From Coccinella septempunctata (taxonomy: Eukaryota; Arthropoda; Insecta; Coleoptera; Coccinellidae): a DNA stretch of 64,000 nucleotides. This document shows positions 33,150 through 45,200 of the stretch, one piece after another. The stretch lies in assembly GCF_907165205.1 (NCBI RefSeq), contig NC_058194.1, forward strand, positions 27,404,856 to 27,468,855. The letters are read 5' to 3'. Both the position numbers and the translations under genes were made by a program. Under the pieces are notes generated by a model. The model saw only the letters and a program-made list of their open reading frames with translations, had not been told where the DNA came from and ran no database searches. Numbering within the stretch: position 1 is the stretch's first letter; every line of letters begins with the position of its first letter.

Positions 33150-33439
33150 CTAGCTGACCCGGCAAACCTAGTTTTGCCATTTAAATTATTTCTAGGGTAG
33201 ATAATAATAACTTTTTGTCCAAATGTCGAAAACCTATAAGTACTCTATGATTGCTCGATTGGTCGTAAGAAAAAGGAATGCCTTTTTTTCTGTTCTGTAC
33301 AATTTTTTTTTGGAATATTTTGTTATATAAACCTTGCCCTAACAATAATAAACACAACAAAAAAAGAATTGTCCAATTTGGTGCGATCGTTTGAACAATA
33401 AAGCATTTTGAAGTAAACCATAGATTTTCTTTTATTAAT
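33150..33439. mobile_element. 290-bp insertion with 5-bp duplication, family unknown
   Basis: Interrupts segment 1 relative to segment 2 (the empty site is near 44866). ATAGA occurs at both edges (33145-33149 and 33440-33444) but once in the empty copy. It begins CTAGCTGACCCGGCAAACC. No long TIR and no coding; perhaps a SINE or the 3' piece of a larger element. Confidence 0.7.
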
Positions 33440-33790
33440 ATAGATTTAGCTTGTTATTCTGAAGGAATTTTGTTTCTACAGGGTTGGCATAGCTCATTAT
33501 GAAAACTAAAATTGGCTATATCTTCTCATCAGTGCCGCATCAGAAAAAATGGTATTGGAAAAAAGTGTTTCTTTTGACCTCCAGAATCTATTGTTAAAAT
33601 ATTTGTACGAGTCAAAGACTCATAATGTATTTGTCTTATATGATGTCGTTTTTAAGTTGTAGACAATATGTATTGCTTCCAGTGTTCTCCTCTGAATATT
33701 TCCATGAATTTGACCACTTCAAGGTCACACCTAGATCTCTGAGACCTCATCTCCCAAATTCAATCGAATACGAAAACGCACTCTTGCTGC

Positions 33791-35117
33791 CCAAAACTTT
33801 TCAAATAAAATCTTAATGCACTTTCCCACACAAAGACGACGAGGGGAGAGGTGTCCGGGAAAGAGCCGGGAGCATGGAATTTTCCCGCTCATCCGCCGAC
33901 CCGATTTCCTGGGCCGACGCCACTGGCCAGCATCCGGCGTCCCTCGTAATGGACGCGCCGGCGGCGGGCGCCGTATAAGTGTAATTTCAAAAGTTGCGTC
34001 CAAGTTACCTCGAGCAGCAAAGCAAAGCTACGGCCACAATGTACCTATTATATTAAATCAACGAGTGACCGTGGCAAAACAACATTGGCACAAAGTTGGC
34101 CGGATACGCCGGTTCTGTGTCATTATCACCTCCATCGAACAAAGGAGATGAAGAATGGCTGCAGAGAAAAGAACTGCATTAGGAGGGCCACTTGCAATGG
34201 AAGACGACGCCTGGCGACTCAGACGCCCTCTTGGCCGGAAGTGCGTCAGTTCTAGACGGGCAGAGGAAATGGGGTTATGGTTTGACGTTGCCGGAATATG
34301 GTTTCTCGCGGTTACGTTGAATTATCTGCCTCACTCCGGAGGGTGAAGATGGAAGGAAAATGGAATTAAGTAATCAACTTTATTTCCATTTTCGGTGCAT
34401 CTCTCAGTATCAAGTTAGCTAATCTCCATATGCTGCTTTGGATAACGTGGGTAACCAAAACATGAACTGATGAATTTACAAGATTCCAAGAGACATTTCA
34501 GTGCGTCAGGCCAACACAAACTCATTCAACGTCAAAGACACGTCAACCTGACATTTCCGCCATCTTGACATTGATTCCCTTCCATATTTCCTTGATAAGT
34601 GGCTCATTTTGGGTCCCCGTTTCTGTTCTTACTACCTGATTGTTTCTGTGGGGGCATTTATCAACGGTAAACTGAAAACGACATATTATCTCTACTTTTC
34701 TATTGACATTTACCTTCCCCTCACCTTACCATGGATTGGCTGATCGCTCTGAATGTCTGAATCCGTCGATAGTAAGTGTTTATCTTACAGATAACGAATT
34801 TGGATCTCTCTCTGGGATTCAAACTGTTATCAGGGAGTATACAGATAAAACCACCAATAGAAATATGATGAGAGGCCCGATAGCGAAGTCAGTGGGCATC
34901 TGTTGCATCCCGAAGTATGGTGAAAACCTTAGCCTCCTACGATCCTCTGTTTTTGAGATATTAGTGAAAAATTAGATTTTGATGATTTCGAAAAGTTCTC
35001 ATAACTTTTTGTCTTTGAAGTGACACATCTGAAACTTATACCTTCTGCAAGCACTTTTTCACTGATGAACTCAACATTTTTTTTCTGTTCTACGTTTCGA
35101 GTTGTGTCACTTCATCA
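33791..35117. other. G+C-rich patch and unassigned DNA
   Basis: 33816-34340 is clearly richer in G+C and CpG than the rest (for example GCGCCGGCGGCGGGCGCC near 33955), with open frames on both strands but no recognised domain. This could be a regulatory CpG-rich region or the edge of an unseen gene. The remainder is AT-rich without features. Confidence 0.4.
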
Positions 35118-35888
35118 TACTCATCATTGCTAAATCTCGTTACCGAGAATTAATCTACAAAAATTCTCAAACACCGGACCGGTATCAAACATTCAATTTC
35201 TTAGGACTATTTGTGACTGTGTGCCCTCCTCTAAGTGAAGTGACCCAACCGTGACCTACAGATCCTTCCACACTCCATTACAGCTGTGGACCAAAGATCT
35301 CCACTGTGATCAGTCTAATTCTAGTTGTTCCCAGTTATGATTGGCATTAACTGATTTTAGGGATTGATGCAGTAGGTCCTTAAACCGCTTATACTGGCCT
35401 CCTGGTTTCCGAGCTCCCTCTGTGAATTCGCCATAGAGAGTAATTTTGGGGATTTTTGTGTCTTACATTCTCAGAATGTGGCCACTCCATTTGAGTCGGG
35501 TTACTTGAGTCTCAATTGTTATACAACTCGCCCTCTGCAAGACTTCTGCATTTGAAACTTTGTGGAACCATCTGATGTGCATTATTTGTCTTATATGACG
35601 TTGTTGGGTTTGTTCAAGCTGTTTAATATGTTACCTGTAGGGCACCCAGCTTTCGCTTCCGTAAATAAGCGTTGGGAGGACCACTGTTTTGTAAAAAGCT
35701 GTCTTGGTCTTCAGATTGAGGTCGTAATTTTGAAACACTTCGTCCTTCAGCTTCCAGAATGCCCGTGATGCTGACGGCCGTGTATTTCTGTGTCCAGTTT
35801 AGCCCAAGTATTTATGAAGCTTCCCAAGTATTTGAACTGCTCGACTTGTTCTAGTGTTTCGTCTTCCAGGCTGATGTTTGTCACTTAT
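35118..35888 (-). pseudogene. non-LTR element (692-aa RT family), copy 2, 3' portion
   Basis: Minus-strand sequence closely matching the C-terminal part of the frame at 52812-54890 (KYLGSF... through RLRWSGHI, KPGGQYKRFKD and SLKSVNANHN) plus the 3' untranslated hairpin. Frames are broken, and the zinc-finger coding part is shortened near 35270. The 3' hairpin at 35135-35148 differs from the other copies by a paired change. Confidence 0.85.
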
Positions 35889-37139
35889 ACACAAGAATTG
35901 ATGTATAAGGACTATGCATAGCGAGTTTGTTGAAAGGACTAATGAACATACACAAGTGAATGTTGATTTCTCGAACAAAACTATCCGAAACTGAAGAACT
36001 AAACTCCATGGCTTCCACTTATAATAAGTTCCTTAGGTATTGCGCATTCCAATGCCTCCTTCAGGTGGATGAAGGTGAAGTTGATACTGTTAGCTGACGT
36101 ACACACGGAGACCTGCAAGCTGCAGTTTTCTGTCTGCAACAGTTTGAACTTTCAGCGGCCTGCCAGGGTTCATTACGCGGACAAGCTCTTGCAATGCAAA
36201 CAAAACTTCAATATATTGCCCGCCAAAAATCTAATCGCCCTCTTTGATAACCCCCGGCCAAGGTTAAGCGCCGAGAGAATAATATGAAGACGGGTTATTG
36301 AAATGCGGACTGCATGTTAATGAAAGAAGCCAGGTTTTAAGCCGTCTCCTGTGTGGCGATCTACCGTTTCCGTCCACTCCTGTGCTCAAAGCGGCTGTGG
36401 TCAGATGAGTTTTTGAATAAACGCCCACTATACTGTTACATTCCAGGTTTTGCGCCATGGCGGACGTTGATCCGTCGTTGCCCAAGATAATTTCGCCTGA
36501 TGGACGTATCGTGTGACGCATTACTATATGGGTCTTCGGGTAAGGAAGCTTGACAAGGGGGCAGCCAGCTGTAGAAACAAAGCTCATAGGGATAATAAAG
36601 GTAAATTCGTAAATATTGTATTTCGTGTTTTATCCTTTTCAGTTCCCTCGGGGAAACACTGGTTTTTGTAGATGATTGTTTCAGAGTTGTGAATCGTTCT
36701 GTTCCAGAAGAGAATTAGCAACTTATTTTATAACCCCAGTATACTCATTGGAGGATATTTCAAAGTGAGCACTCCTTTTCTTGAAAATTTCTATAGGTTT
36801 CCTTTCCGAACATCTAAAAAATGAAGAATAGAAAAATATCTCTCCCTGTTATGTCCTGGTAAAGGAATGATTCAAACGAAGTTCAGGAAACTTTAAACTA
36901 CCTGATAATTCTACAGGCACAGCTTTCACACCATCCTTAATAATCTACAAACAGAAATTTAAAGAAATTCATCTTTTCGGAAAAATCGAAACTAAGGATA
37001 CGATGATCTGAGATACTGAGACAAAAGCGGTTTATGTAAAACGGAAATCTAAAATTGTAGGGGAGAAAAATCACTGTCATCAAAAGTAGAACAATCTGAG
37101 CAAAAGAAAAACACTAAAGAAAACTAGTATCTTAAATAG
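35889..37139. other. no gene recognised
   Basis: Frames at 36069-36287 (plus) and 36264-36587 (minus) lack recognisable domains. No repeats noted. Confidence 0.45.
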
Positions 37140-37384
37140 TACAAGGTAGATGTGTAGTCTTGTAGATTTTATAATATCAGGATTACTTTTTGAATGAGTG
37201 GACCTGTCCTCTCTTTTTCAATCGCATTTGTGTAATATTAATTGATATTAGTTGTGACAACATCGTTATGACATAAACGGCATTTCATGAGTGCCAACCT
37301 TATTTCTTTGTAGTAAGAAAAACTTAAGAAAATTATTTCATGGCCAACTGAGTGCTTTTATTGAAGTGAATGGGGTATACAGGG
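37140..37384. mobile_element. right-end fragment of the TACTCCATTCACTT TIR family
   Basis: Matches the last ~200 bp of 49093-50319: TCTCTCTTTTTCAAT, ATATTAGTTGTG, then CATGGCCAACTGAGTGC and AAGTGAATGGGGTA followed by TA. The left part is missing. It abuts the next element without a gap. Confidence 0.8.
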
Positions 37385-38245
37385 TGTATTTGAAGGTGAA
37401 GGCTTTTTTTTTCAACAGAAGATAGAACTGGTCAAAATGAAGCGTTTCACCAAGACTCACCAATACGAAACTTTCAAAATGACGAAGTTGAAAAAAAAAT
37501 TGAAAAAGATTACTGAAATAGATACTAATACGACCCTAAACCGTTTGTTAGCTGAATTATCGTAAAGCATTTAAAAAAACCGTATCTCCTGATTCGACCA
37601 TGTGGTTTCGTTTAGGATATTGGCTCGTTCGATATTTACGTGGTAATGAAAATGGAAACTTTGTATTGCCGAATTGTTCTCATTATTTTTTAGTAACTTT
37701 TACGGTATTATGAAATGGCCCATTTCGATACCAACTAACAGAAGAAACTTAGGACACAAGTGTAAAAAATTGAATAATACTTCAAAATCTCACCAGTAAA
37801 ATTCGTCGAAATCATTCACGAATTTTTTCACAAGGGGCATCACAATCTTCTTGTTCGAACATTCCAACAATCGTCGTAAAAATGGGATGAAATGGTGAAA
37901 CATCATAACACTTTCTCAACATAACTAACATAAGGGCTTTCAAGAAACTGCCTCGATTTTCTACATTTTTTCTTCACTCTAAATTGCACGATACAACAAT
38001 GATTCTCTCAAAAGTGACTTGATGCATCTAATTCGATGAACTCGGTACTGAACCATTCATAGTCCAGCCATATGTTTATGTTTTATTTCGTTTTTGCGAT
38101 GCCGGTGTCACCTTCCACAGTCCCGTACTTGAAATTCAATGAAATTTTGTCGAACTTCTAGGGGTTGTATCTCAGCCATCTTGGATATTTTATATAGACA
38201 AGTTTTGGTTAAACAACTTATTTGGATGAGTTCTATCTTCTGTCG
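37385..38245 (+). mobile_element. TACAGGGTGT-family element, copy 2
   Basis: Starts TACAGGGTGTATTTGAAGG. Both ends hold an inverted block (CAGAAGATAGAACTGGTCAA near 37419 and its relative, read outward, near 38240). The body is the reverse complement of the element part of 32150-33120. The conserved peptide is readable at 37418-37566 (VKMKRFTKTHQYETFKM, NTTLNRLLAELS) and ends at a TAA. Confidence 0.8.
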
Positions 38246-40150
38246 AGATACGGATCCAGTGCAGGGAGAGAGCGAGAGATATCGTTGAGTAGAGAAGGTA
38301 GACTACGCATAGTCTCTGTGGCGATCTATCGCCACGGACAAATGTGGTTTTACGAGCCGCTTTGGATATTCCACATTCAAAACCTTCCAACTGTTCTATT
38401 CACACACAAAATCCACACATTTATGCATTCTTACATCCTTTGAGATGATTTTTGTTCCGTCGTAAATTGAAGCTGTTGCAAAGTGATTTTACTCAATTTA
38501 GAGTAGTACGGCAAAAATCTACGTGAAGCGTATCCATCCACGATCTAACGTGGACGAGGGTTCGAACTAGAGCGCAGTCCTAAAGGTACTCGATGTTCAA
38601 ATCGTCGACGAAAAGTAGTTCGCGGTACGCTGAACCTCAAACAGTTTTATTAAACGCAAATCGGCCTCGGTCAGTTGGTTCGATAATTATTACTACGAAA
38701 CTTGATGCAGACATGCCGGGCACGGAAAGTACGTTAACAATATTTGGAATGAAAATAAAAGACGGGGGGGCTTTGCTGGCAAATATTCAATAACGTTTAC
38801 CGCAACAGAGCTCACCTATAGGGGCCTTTGCTCTGAAAACATCCGGTTAGTAATTGCATATACATGAGCGAATTTCATATTAATTTCTGATTATACAGGA
38901 ATGAACGACCACAAAGCTTTTATATTGCCATCGCGCAGCCCTAATAAGACCTGTAATCTGGACCAGCACGGGAGTGATCAGCGATATGACGCCTGTTGGC
39001 TGACCTGCGGCCAATCATTGGTCCTCCGCAGCTTATTCGGCTTTGCCGCCTATGTTTTCGTGCGATACAACAGATAAAACCTTTATTGAAACTCGTCACG
39101 GAGATGAATTAATTATTCGAGGTACCCTGGCCGATTTACACACAACCAAACTAATTTGGAATGATCCTGTATTTTTCCGAAAAGATATACCTATATTGTG
39201 TCGACAGAAATTAAAGGGTCGGAAAGCTTCAAAAGCTATTCTGAGTAAACATGCACTTCCAGGGATATTTAATTGCTTGTATTTGCACCTCCTCGTTCGA
39301 TTTGCGTTATGTTAAAGGTCTCAAGGCAACAAAAACAATTATTTTCTCCTTAGGTTTCCTCTTCTTTGTTCTTGTTGTTCTTCTTATAATCCTTCTTTAT
39401 CTTTTTGTGCTTCTTATGTTTTTCGCTTCGGCTTGAACATGGGAATTTTGTGCTTTGCTTTTTACTCAGTCTGTATAAAGCATCGTACATCATTTATGAG
39501 AAATTCATGAAAAATTTTCGTCTGCGATCCTTTTCGAAGTCACAACACACACAGACGGCTCTCGGATTTGTTTGAGAAGTATCGGATTACGTATTCAACT
39601 CTATGAATAGGTAAATAAGTCCGATGGCGAGTAGGTATCGGTCTAAATCCTACGAGACCTGGGCGTGTACAGTATAAAAAGCTAATAAACCAACCATATG
39701 GGACAACATATCAGACTGCCAGCACATATGCCCGCTCTGGGGAGAATGTATGATATATGAATCCAGGTTGAAGTGAGTCAAGTGGGGTCCAGGTGAATAT
39801 CTTGGGGTTTATTTCAGCCTCTCCATAAGAAGTGGCTTCTTAGTCCATGAATGACAAGTATGCGGGTACGGACGGGGTCCTGGGGGAATTCCGCGAAGGT
39901 TGAGAGGAATAAATGGTGAGCTTTGGGTGGTTTAAATGAAAGAGGATGATATATTGAGTTGTCAATTTAGGCGGGGAAGTTTCAGTTGAGCTAGTGTAAT
40001 GGAATTCAACTCTGCCTACCTGGTATTTTAAGTAACATGACTCTTTCGAAATATGATGAGTATATAGGGTGATAAAGTGTATGTTAATGCATAAAAAAGT
40101 AAAATTCGAATTCAATAAGTTGAACCATTTCATTTGAAAACACCCCACAT
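38246..40150. other. no gene recognised
   Basis: Contains two adjacent perfect hairpins at 38300-38335 (listed separately) and a pyrimidine-rich run at about 39350-39430 that gives a spurious hydrophobic frame. The frame at 39043-39315 has no recognised domain. Confidence 0.45.
38300..38335. other. two adjacent perfect hairpins
   Basis: AGACTA-CGCA-TAGTCT at 38300-38315, followed two bases later by GTGGCGAT-CT-ATCGCCAC at 38318-38335. Both stems are perfect. No element boundary or coding region explains them. Confidence 0.8.
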
Positions 40151-40152
40151 TA

Positions 40153-41598
40153 GACTGCACCACGAGAGTTAGGGATATTGTATTCAATCGTTTTTAAAAG
40201 TGTGTAATCTTCGGAAAAATCGCTGTAAAATCATTTAAAACTTAAGAACAACTTGAATCGATCCAATAAAAATCAGTATGAGACATTCCGTCAATCTGGT
40301 CGCCTATTTTCTGAATTTTGGTTCTTTGCATATGCTTCATGAATGTTCTTATTTTGAAATGAAGTCAGTTTATCAACGGCTTCGATTTGAAACGAGTTTT
40401 CTGAAAATGCCAAGACGTAAATTAACAAACGCTGAGGCTAATAGGGCAATCGGAATGGTACAGGGTGGCCTAACTCAGGTTGTTGTAGCGGAAAGGCCCC
40501 AAGTCAGCCAAAGTGTGATATCTCGACTTTGGAATAGGTTCAGGGAGACAGGTTCCGTGTCGCAAAGACCAAGGCTTGGTGGGCGACGAAAAACAACACC
40601 TGCTCAGGGTCGTAACATCACCGTTTCGGCGAGAAGAAACCCTACATCCACGTGTAGAATGCTACGGAATACTCTTCAAAATGCAGATGGGGTCAAAGTT
40701 TCCATCGAAACCACCAGTTTGAGAGAGGTGAATCTAGGTTCTAGACGTCCATTAAGAAGAGTTTCATTAACACGTGACCATAAGCGTCAAAGACTGGAAT
40801 GGGCAAGGCAGCAATTGGAACGATCAAAGGCGTAGTGTCATTTTCACTGAGGAATCCAGATATGGAAGATTTCCAGATTCTCGAAGAATGAGGGTATGGA
40901 CAATCCCTCGCATACTCCGTAATCGTTGCTATGTCCAAGAAGTCCATCCATTCCGAGGCGATAGTGTTATGGTATGGGCCGAGATATGTTTCAACGGGCG
41001 CACAGATCTACACATTTGTCCTGGGAATATGACCGCCTTACACTATAGGGTGCATGTCATTGACAAAGTTGTGCCAAATTTTCACGCTGCTATTGGTGAA
41101 ATTTTTCAATTTCTAGACGATAACGCTAGACCGCACCGTGCAGCCATAGTTAAGAATGCGCGCGAAGGGCTTGGTATTCCACATTTACCAATACCTACGC
41201 ACTCACCAGCTTTGAATTGCATAAAACATGGGATATGCTCCAAAGAAGATTAGATAATCATCAACCTACCCCAGAATCCTTAAATGATCTGAGAGAGCTT
41301 CTGCCCCGTTTATGAACCAAATTCCTCAAGAAATGTTCAACAACCTCGTGTGTAGTATGCAAAGAAGATGTCAAGCTGTTATTGATGACCGTGTAGGCCA
41401 TACATTGTATTGATAGTCTCAAAATGCTGGCATTCTCTGGGAATAAAATTTCGTTATTTTACTCGACTGCAGACCTACAGGCCAAAATTAATTTGCAACT
41501 TGAAATCATTTCAATATGAATTTTTCATCACAAAAATCTTATTTTAACTATATTTTTTTGCAATTTGAGTCAATATCCCTAACTCATGTGGAGCAGTT
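40153..41598 (+). mobile_element. Tc1-type transposon
   Basis: A 1446-bp element flanked by TA (40151-40152 and 41599-41600). The left end reads GACTGCACCACGAGAGTTAG and the right end, read outward, AACTGCTCCACATGAGTTAG; both continue GGATATTG. Size, TA duplication and the enclosed transposase identify a Tc1 element. Confidence 0.95.
40407..41413 (+). pseudogene. Tc1 transposase, frame-shifted and active-site mutated
   Basis: ATG 40407 opens MPRRKLTNAEANRAIGM with a paired-like helix-turn-helix region (VSQSVISRLWNRF) up to a stop at 40835. The frame then continues at about 40830 with VIFTEESRYGRF (Glu where the first catalytic Asp normally sits), WAEICFNGRTDLHI, LDDNARPHRA (second Asp) and HSPALNCIKH (Lys where the final Glu of DD34E belongs). 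Another frame change leads to MLQRRLDNHQP and a C-terminal tail ending at 41413. Two of three metal-binding residues are lost, so this is a dead copy. Confidence 0.93.
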
Positions 41599-41600
41599 TA

Positions 41601-42469
41601 TTTTCAGGCAAGGAATCACTTTCTGCAACTTTCTTGCATCTTTAGCGATGAAGTAGTAGATGGCAAAGGCTCAACTCACAGAACTGGCTTCGTTACCAGT
41701 GGCAGAGCATAGACTATGGGTAAAGCTATAAAGAAGGTATTTTCTTGAACTTTTGTACTGAAACATTGTTTATCTAATGAATGAATCAGTGTCGAGTTAG
41801 TAAACTATTTGAATTTATAGCACGCACCGCCTAGTTTCATGATAGTAACGCAAAGGCTCGCTAGTGTGACGTAGCGTGTGGCAAAAGCCGAGTGATCCCG
41901 AGTACTTCCGATCTCGTATGACTCCTTGCTTTTATATTTTCTTGCTGTTTTCATGAAAAACGGCATGAAAGCAGGCGGATGACCTTATTATTTGTCTGAA
42001 ATGATGCAAGACTATCAACATACCAAAATTTCAACGAAATACTTCTTGCCCTGAATGTGTACCATCGGAAACCTGAAATAAGTCAGAATTTTTGTCTCCC
42101 CATAACGCAGAAGCGGTGCCATATGTTTTCTGACGGGAAATCTGGAGCACGTTATACAGAAAAATGTTGGAAACTGCAAAATGGCACGTTCCACAACCTG
42201 AGAGAGAGACCGGCGAGCGGCATTTCCTGACTTCTTATCGTGATGACATCCTTCCGACTGCAAGCATCACTTGCACCGCGTGGGCGTCGGTTAATGATGT
42301 GTTGTTTAATTTCGCTGTCGACCCGGATTACGGATAAGAAGAAATCGTTGTCCGTCCTTCCCTACGGAACGGACAAGTGATATGTAATCAGCAAGGACCG
42401 GACTGAAAACATAAGCCATAAGTTCTTCGTACGACAGAGCTGAAGGAAGGATGTATCGTAAAATTTTTT
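41601..42469. other. no gene recognised
   Basis: AT-rich sequence; the minus-strand frames at 42015-42263 and 42306-42578 have no domain, and the second runs into the tandem repeat. Confidence 0.45.
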
Positions 42470-43225
42470 GAGCAACCCTTCTAGTGATAAAATACTGAGA
42501 ACAACAGTGATCTCGAAGCAACCGTTTATACATATTCTGATAGAGCAATTCTTCTAGTGATAAATCTGAGAATTTCATCCATCTAGGTGCAACCGTTCAG
42601 TCTTGACGAATTTTTAACTGGCCCCATCTTTTTGGGCATTTTTCGAAGGTCATTTTTCGGATAGTTTTTCTTCCAGGATAATTATCGCAGATCTAAATGT
42701 GATACATATTCTGATAGAGCAATTCTTTCAGTAATAAATCTGAGAGTTTCATCTATCTAGGTGCAACCATTCGGTCTTGACGAATTTTTAACCCCATCTT
42801 TTTGGCCATTTTTCGAAGGTCATTTTTCGGGTAGTTTTTCTTCCAGGATAATCATCGCAGATCTAAATGTGATACATATCCTGATGAAGCAATTCTTCTA
42901 GTAATAAATCTGAGAATTTCATCCATCTAGGTGCAACCGTTTGGTCTTGACGAATTTTGAACTGACCCCATCTTTTTGGGCATTTTTCGAGTAGTTTTCT
43001 TCCAGGATAATTATCGTAAATCTAAATGTGATACATAGTCTGATAGAGCAATTCTTTTAGTATTAAATCTGAGAACTACAGCGATCTGGGAGCAACCCTT
43101 TGGACTCGACAAATTTTTAATCAACCCCATATTTTTGGGAATTTTTCGAAGGAACATTATCATGGTTCTGAATGTGCTACGTATACTAAAAAAGCAATTC
43201 CTCTACTAATAAATCTCAGAATTAT
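42470..43225. repeat. ~146-175-bp tandem repeat, about 4.5 units
   Basis: ACATATTCTGATAGAGCAAT and relatives recur near 42531, 42705, 42875, 43033 and 43179, so spacing shrinks from about 174 to 146 bp as internal pieces are lost. Conserved words include AAATCTGAGAATTTCATC, GGTGCAACC, CCCATCTTTTTGG and TTCCAGGATAATTATCG. Copies at the right end are the most diverged. Confidence 0.85.
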
Positions 43226-43844
43226 TTGTGAATGATCTATTTCGCTTTACTATGCTCGACGGAAAGAAAGAGCAAACGACAGAATACAGTCCTGCTAATT
43301 ACTGCATGTCACAACTGAATAGATAGTCCGCCTACAAACAAACTGATTTATCTTTTTTTCACGGAGATACTTCGTACCGATGGGCCTACGGGATTCTAGG
43401 AACACCATTCAATCTTCCTGTAGAGGAAGTGAACCAGATTTTTATATCTTATCTACTTCGCTTTTGTGCGAAACCGTTGACAATTAATTGGAATGTGGCG
43501 AATTTATCTCTACCGAAACGTAGGTAGCATCGAAACGGTATTGAGATACCGGATTAACAATATCTAAAGTCTATGTCCTATGCGATTATGTCGAAATTAA
43601 ATTACTGAATGATTATATGTCATTTTACGGACTCTGATGAACGTCCAAGTATAAAGAAACTCGAAGGAAAAAATCTTTATCTTACTTGTGTATTGTGTAA
43701 TTTGTATTTCAATTGAAGCGATGTATGTTTTTCGTTCACCTGCTGTGGATTTATGTTCAAATGAGGATTTTCCATTATGAAACACTTTTTATAGTCATAA
43801 AAGGTGGTGTGTATGGTTTTCAACACTTGAGGACCTTGTATATT
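43226..43844. other. no gene recognised
   Basis: AT-rich; minus-strand frames at 43597-43785 and 43677-43982 show no domain, and the latter enters the next repeat. Confidence 0.45.
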
Positions 43845-45200
43845 CAGGTTGTTTTCAAAGGTGAGGCTTTTCTTTTGACAGAAGGTAGAACTCATCAAAA
43901 TGAGTCGTTTAACCGAAAATTGTCTACATAAAATATCCAAGATGGCTGAGATGCAACCCCTAGAAGTTCGACAAAATTTCATTGAATTTTAAGTACGGGA
44001 CTGTAGAAGGTGACTCCGGCATCGTGAAAACGAAACGAAACATAAGCATATGGCTGGACAATGAATGGTTCAGTACCAAGTTCATCGGATTAGATGAATC
44101 AGATCACTTTTGAGAGAATCATAATTGTTGTATCGTGCAATTTAGAGTGAAGAAAAAATGTAGAAAATCGAGGCAGTTTCTTGAAAGCCCTTATGTTGAA
44201 AAAGTGTTATGATGTTTCCCCATTTCATCCCATTTTTACGACGATTGTTGGAATGTTCGAATAAGAAGATTGTGATGCCCATTGTGAAAAAATTCGTGAA
44301 TGATTTCGACGAATTTTATTGGTGAGATTTTGAAGTATTATTCAATTTTTTACACTTGTGTCCTAAGTTTCTTCTGTTAGTTGGTATCGAAATGAGCCAT
44401 TTCATAATTCCGTTAAAGTTACTGAAAAATAATGAGAACAATTCGGCAATCCTAAGTTTCCATTTTCATTAACACGTAAATATCGAACGAGCCAATATCC
44501 TAAACGAAACCACATGGTCGAATCAGGAGATACCCGAATCAGGAGATACCTTTCCAATGCTTTGCGATAATTTAGCTAACAAACGGTTTAGGATTGTATT
44601 AGGATCTAGTCAGTGTCATTTTCAATTTTTTTTCCTTTGTCATTTTGAAAATTTTATGTAGGTAATTTTTGGCGAAAGTCTTCATCTTGACAAATTCTAC
44701 CTTCTGTTTTGTTATTTGTGCATTCTTTCTATTTTCTCGTATAATGAGTCGTTTTCGAGTAATTTGATGTTCAAAAATAAAAAATATCTGTGATATTCGG
44801 GAAATTGGCTACTTTGGCTGAATGCAACTGTGTTCAAAAGATCCACAGATGTGAAGAATCATAGATTTAGCTTGTTATTCTGAAGAGAATTTTGTTTCTA
44901 CAGGGTTGGCACAGCTCATTATCAAAACTAAAATTGGCTATATCTTTTTATCAGGGCTGAATCAGAAAAAATGGTATTGGAAAAAAGTGTTTCTTTTGAC
45001 CTCTAGAATCTATTGTTAAAATATTTGTACGAGTCAAAGACTCATAATGTATTTGTCATATATGATGTCGTTTTCAAGTTGTAGACAATATGTATTGCTT
45101 CCAGTGTTCTCCTCTGAATATTTCCATGAATTTGACCATTTCAAGGTCACGTCTAGATCTCTGAGACTCCAACTTCCAAATTCAATCGAATACGAAAATT
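43845..45200. repeat. duplicated segment 2 with TACAGGGTGT-family element
   Basis: Closest relative of 32150-33790. The left part carries the element terminus (CAGGTTGTTTTCAAAGGTGAGGC, CAGAAGGTAGAACTCATCA), and the inverted end lies near 44700 (GACAAATTCTACCTTCTG). The companion sequence continues to about 45200. The conserved peptide region (minus, about 44560-44710) is shifted and contains stops. The 290-bp insertion of segment 1 is absent. Confidence 0.8.

Larger units (their letters stand above)
32150..33790. repeat. duplicated segment 1 with TACAGGGTGT-family element
   Basis: Matches 43845-45200 closely along its length: CAAAATGAGTCGTT...GACTCCGGCATCG...CACAGATGTGAAG, then GCTTGTTATTCTGAAG...TCAATCGAATACGAAAA. 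The first ~850 bp is a TIR-type element whose termini (around 32165 and 32985) carry TCAAAATGAG and its inverted form. The second part is a companion sequence shared by both copies. A 290-bp insertion (33150-33439) is present here and absent from the other copy. Confidence 0.8.

Noticed and set aside
33731..34151. Arginine-rich frames on both strands of the G+C-rich patch
   Set aside because: High G+C lowers stop frequency, and overlapping opposite-strand frames are the expected artefact.
38555..38585. GGTTCGAA as the T-arm of a tRNA
   Set aside because: No matching acceptor, D-arm or anticodon arm can be drawn around it.
39251..39436. Hydrophobic frame resembling a membrane segment
   Set aside because: It is produced by a pyrimidine-rich tract (TTCTTCTT-type words). 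No start context or neighbours.
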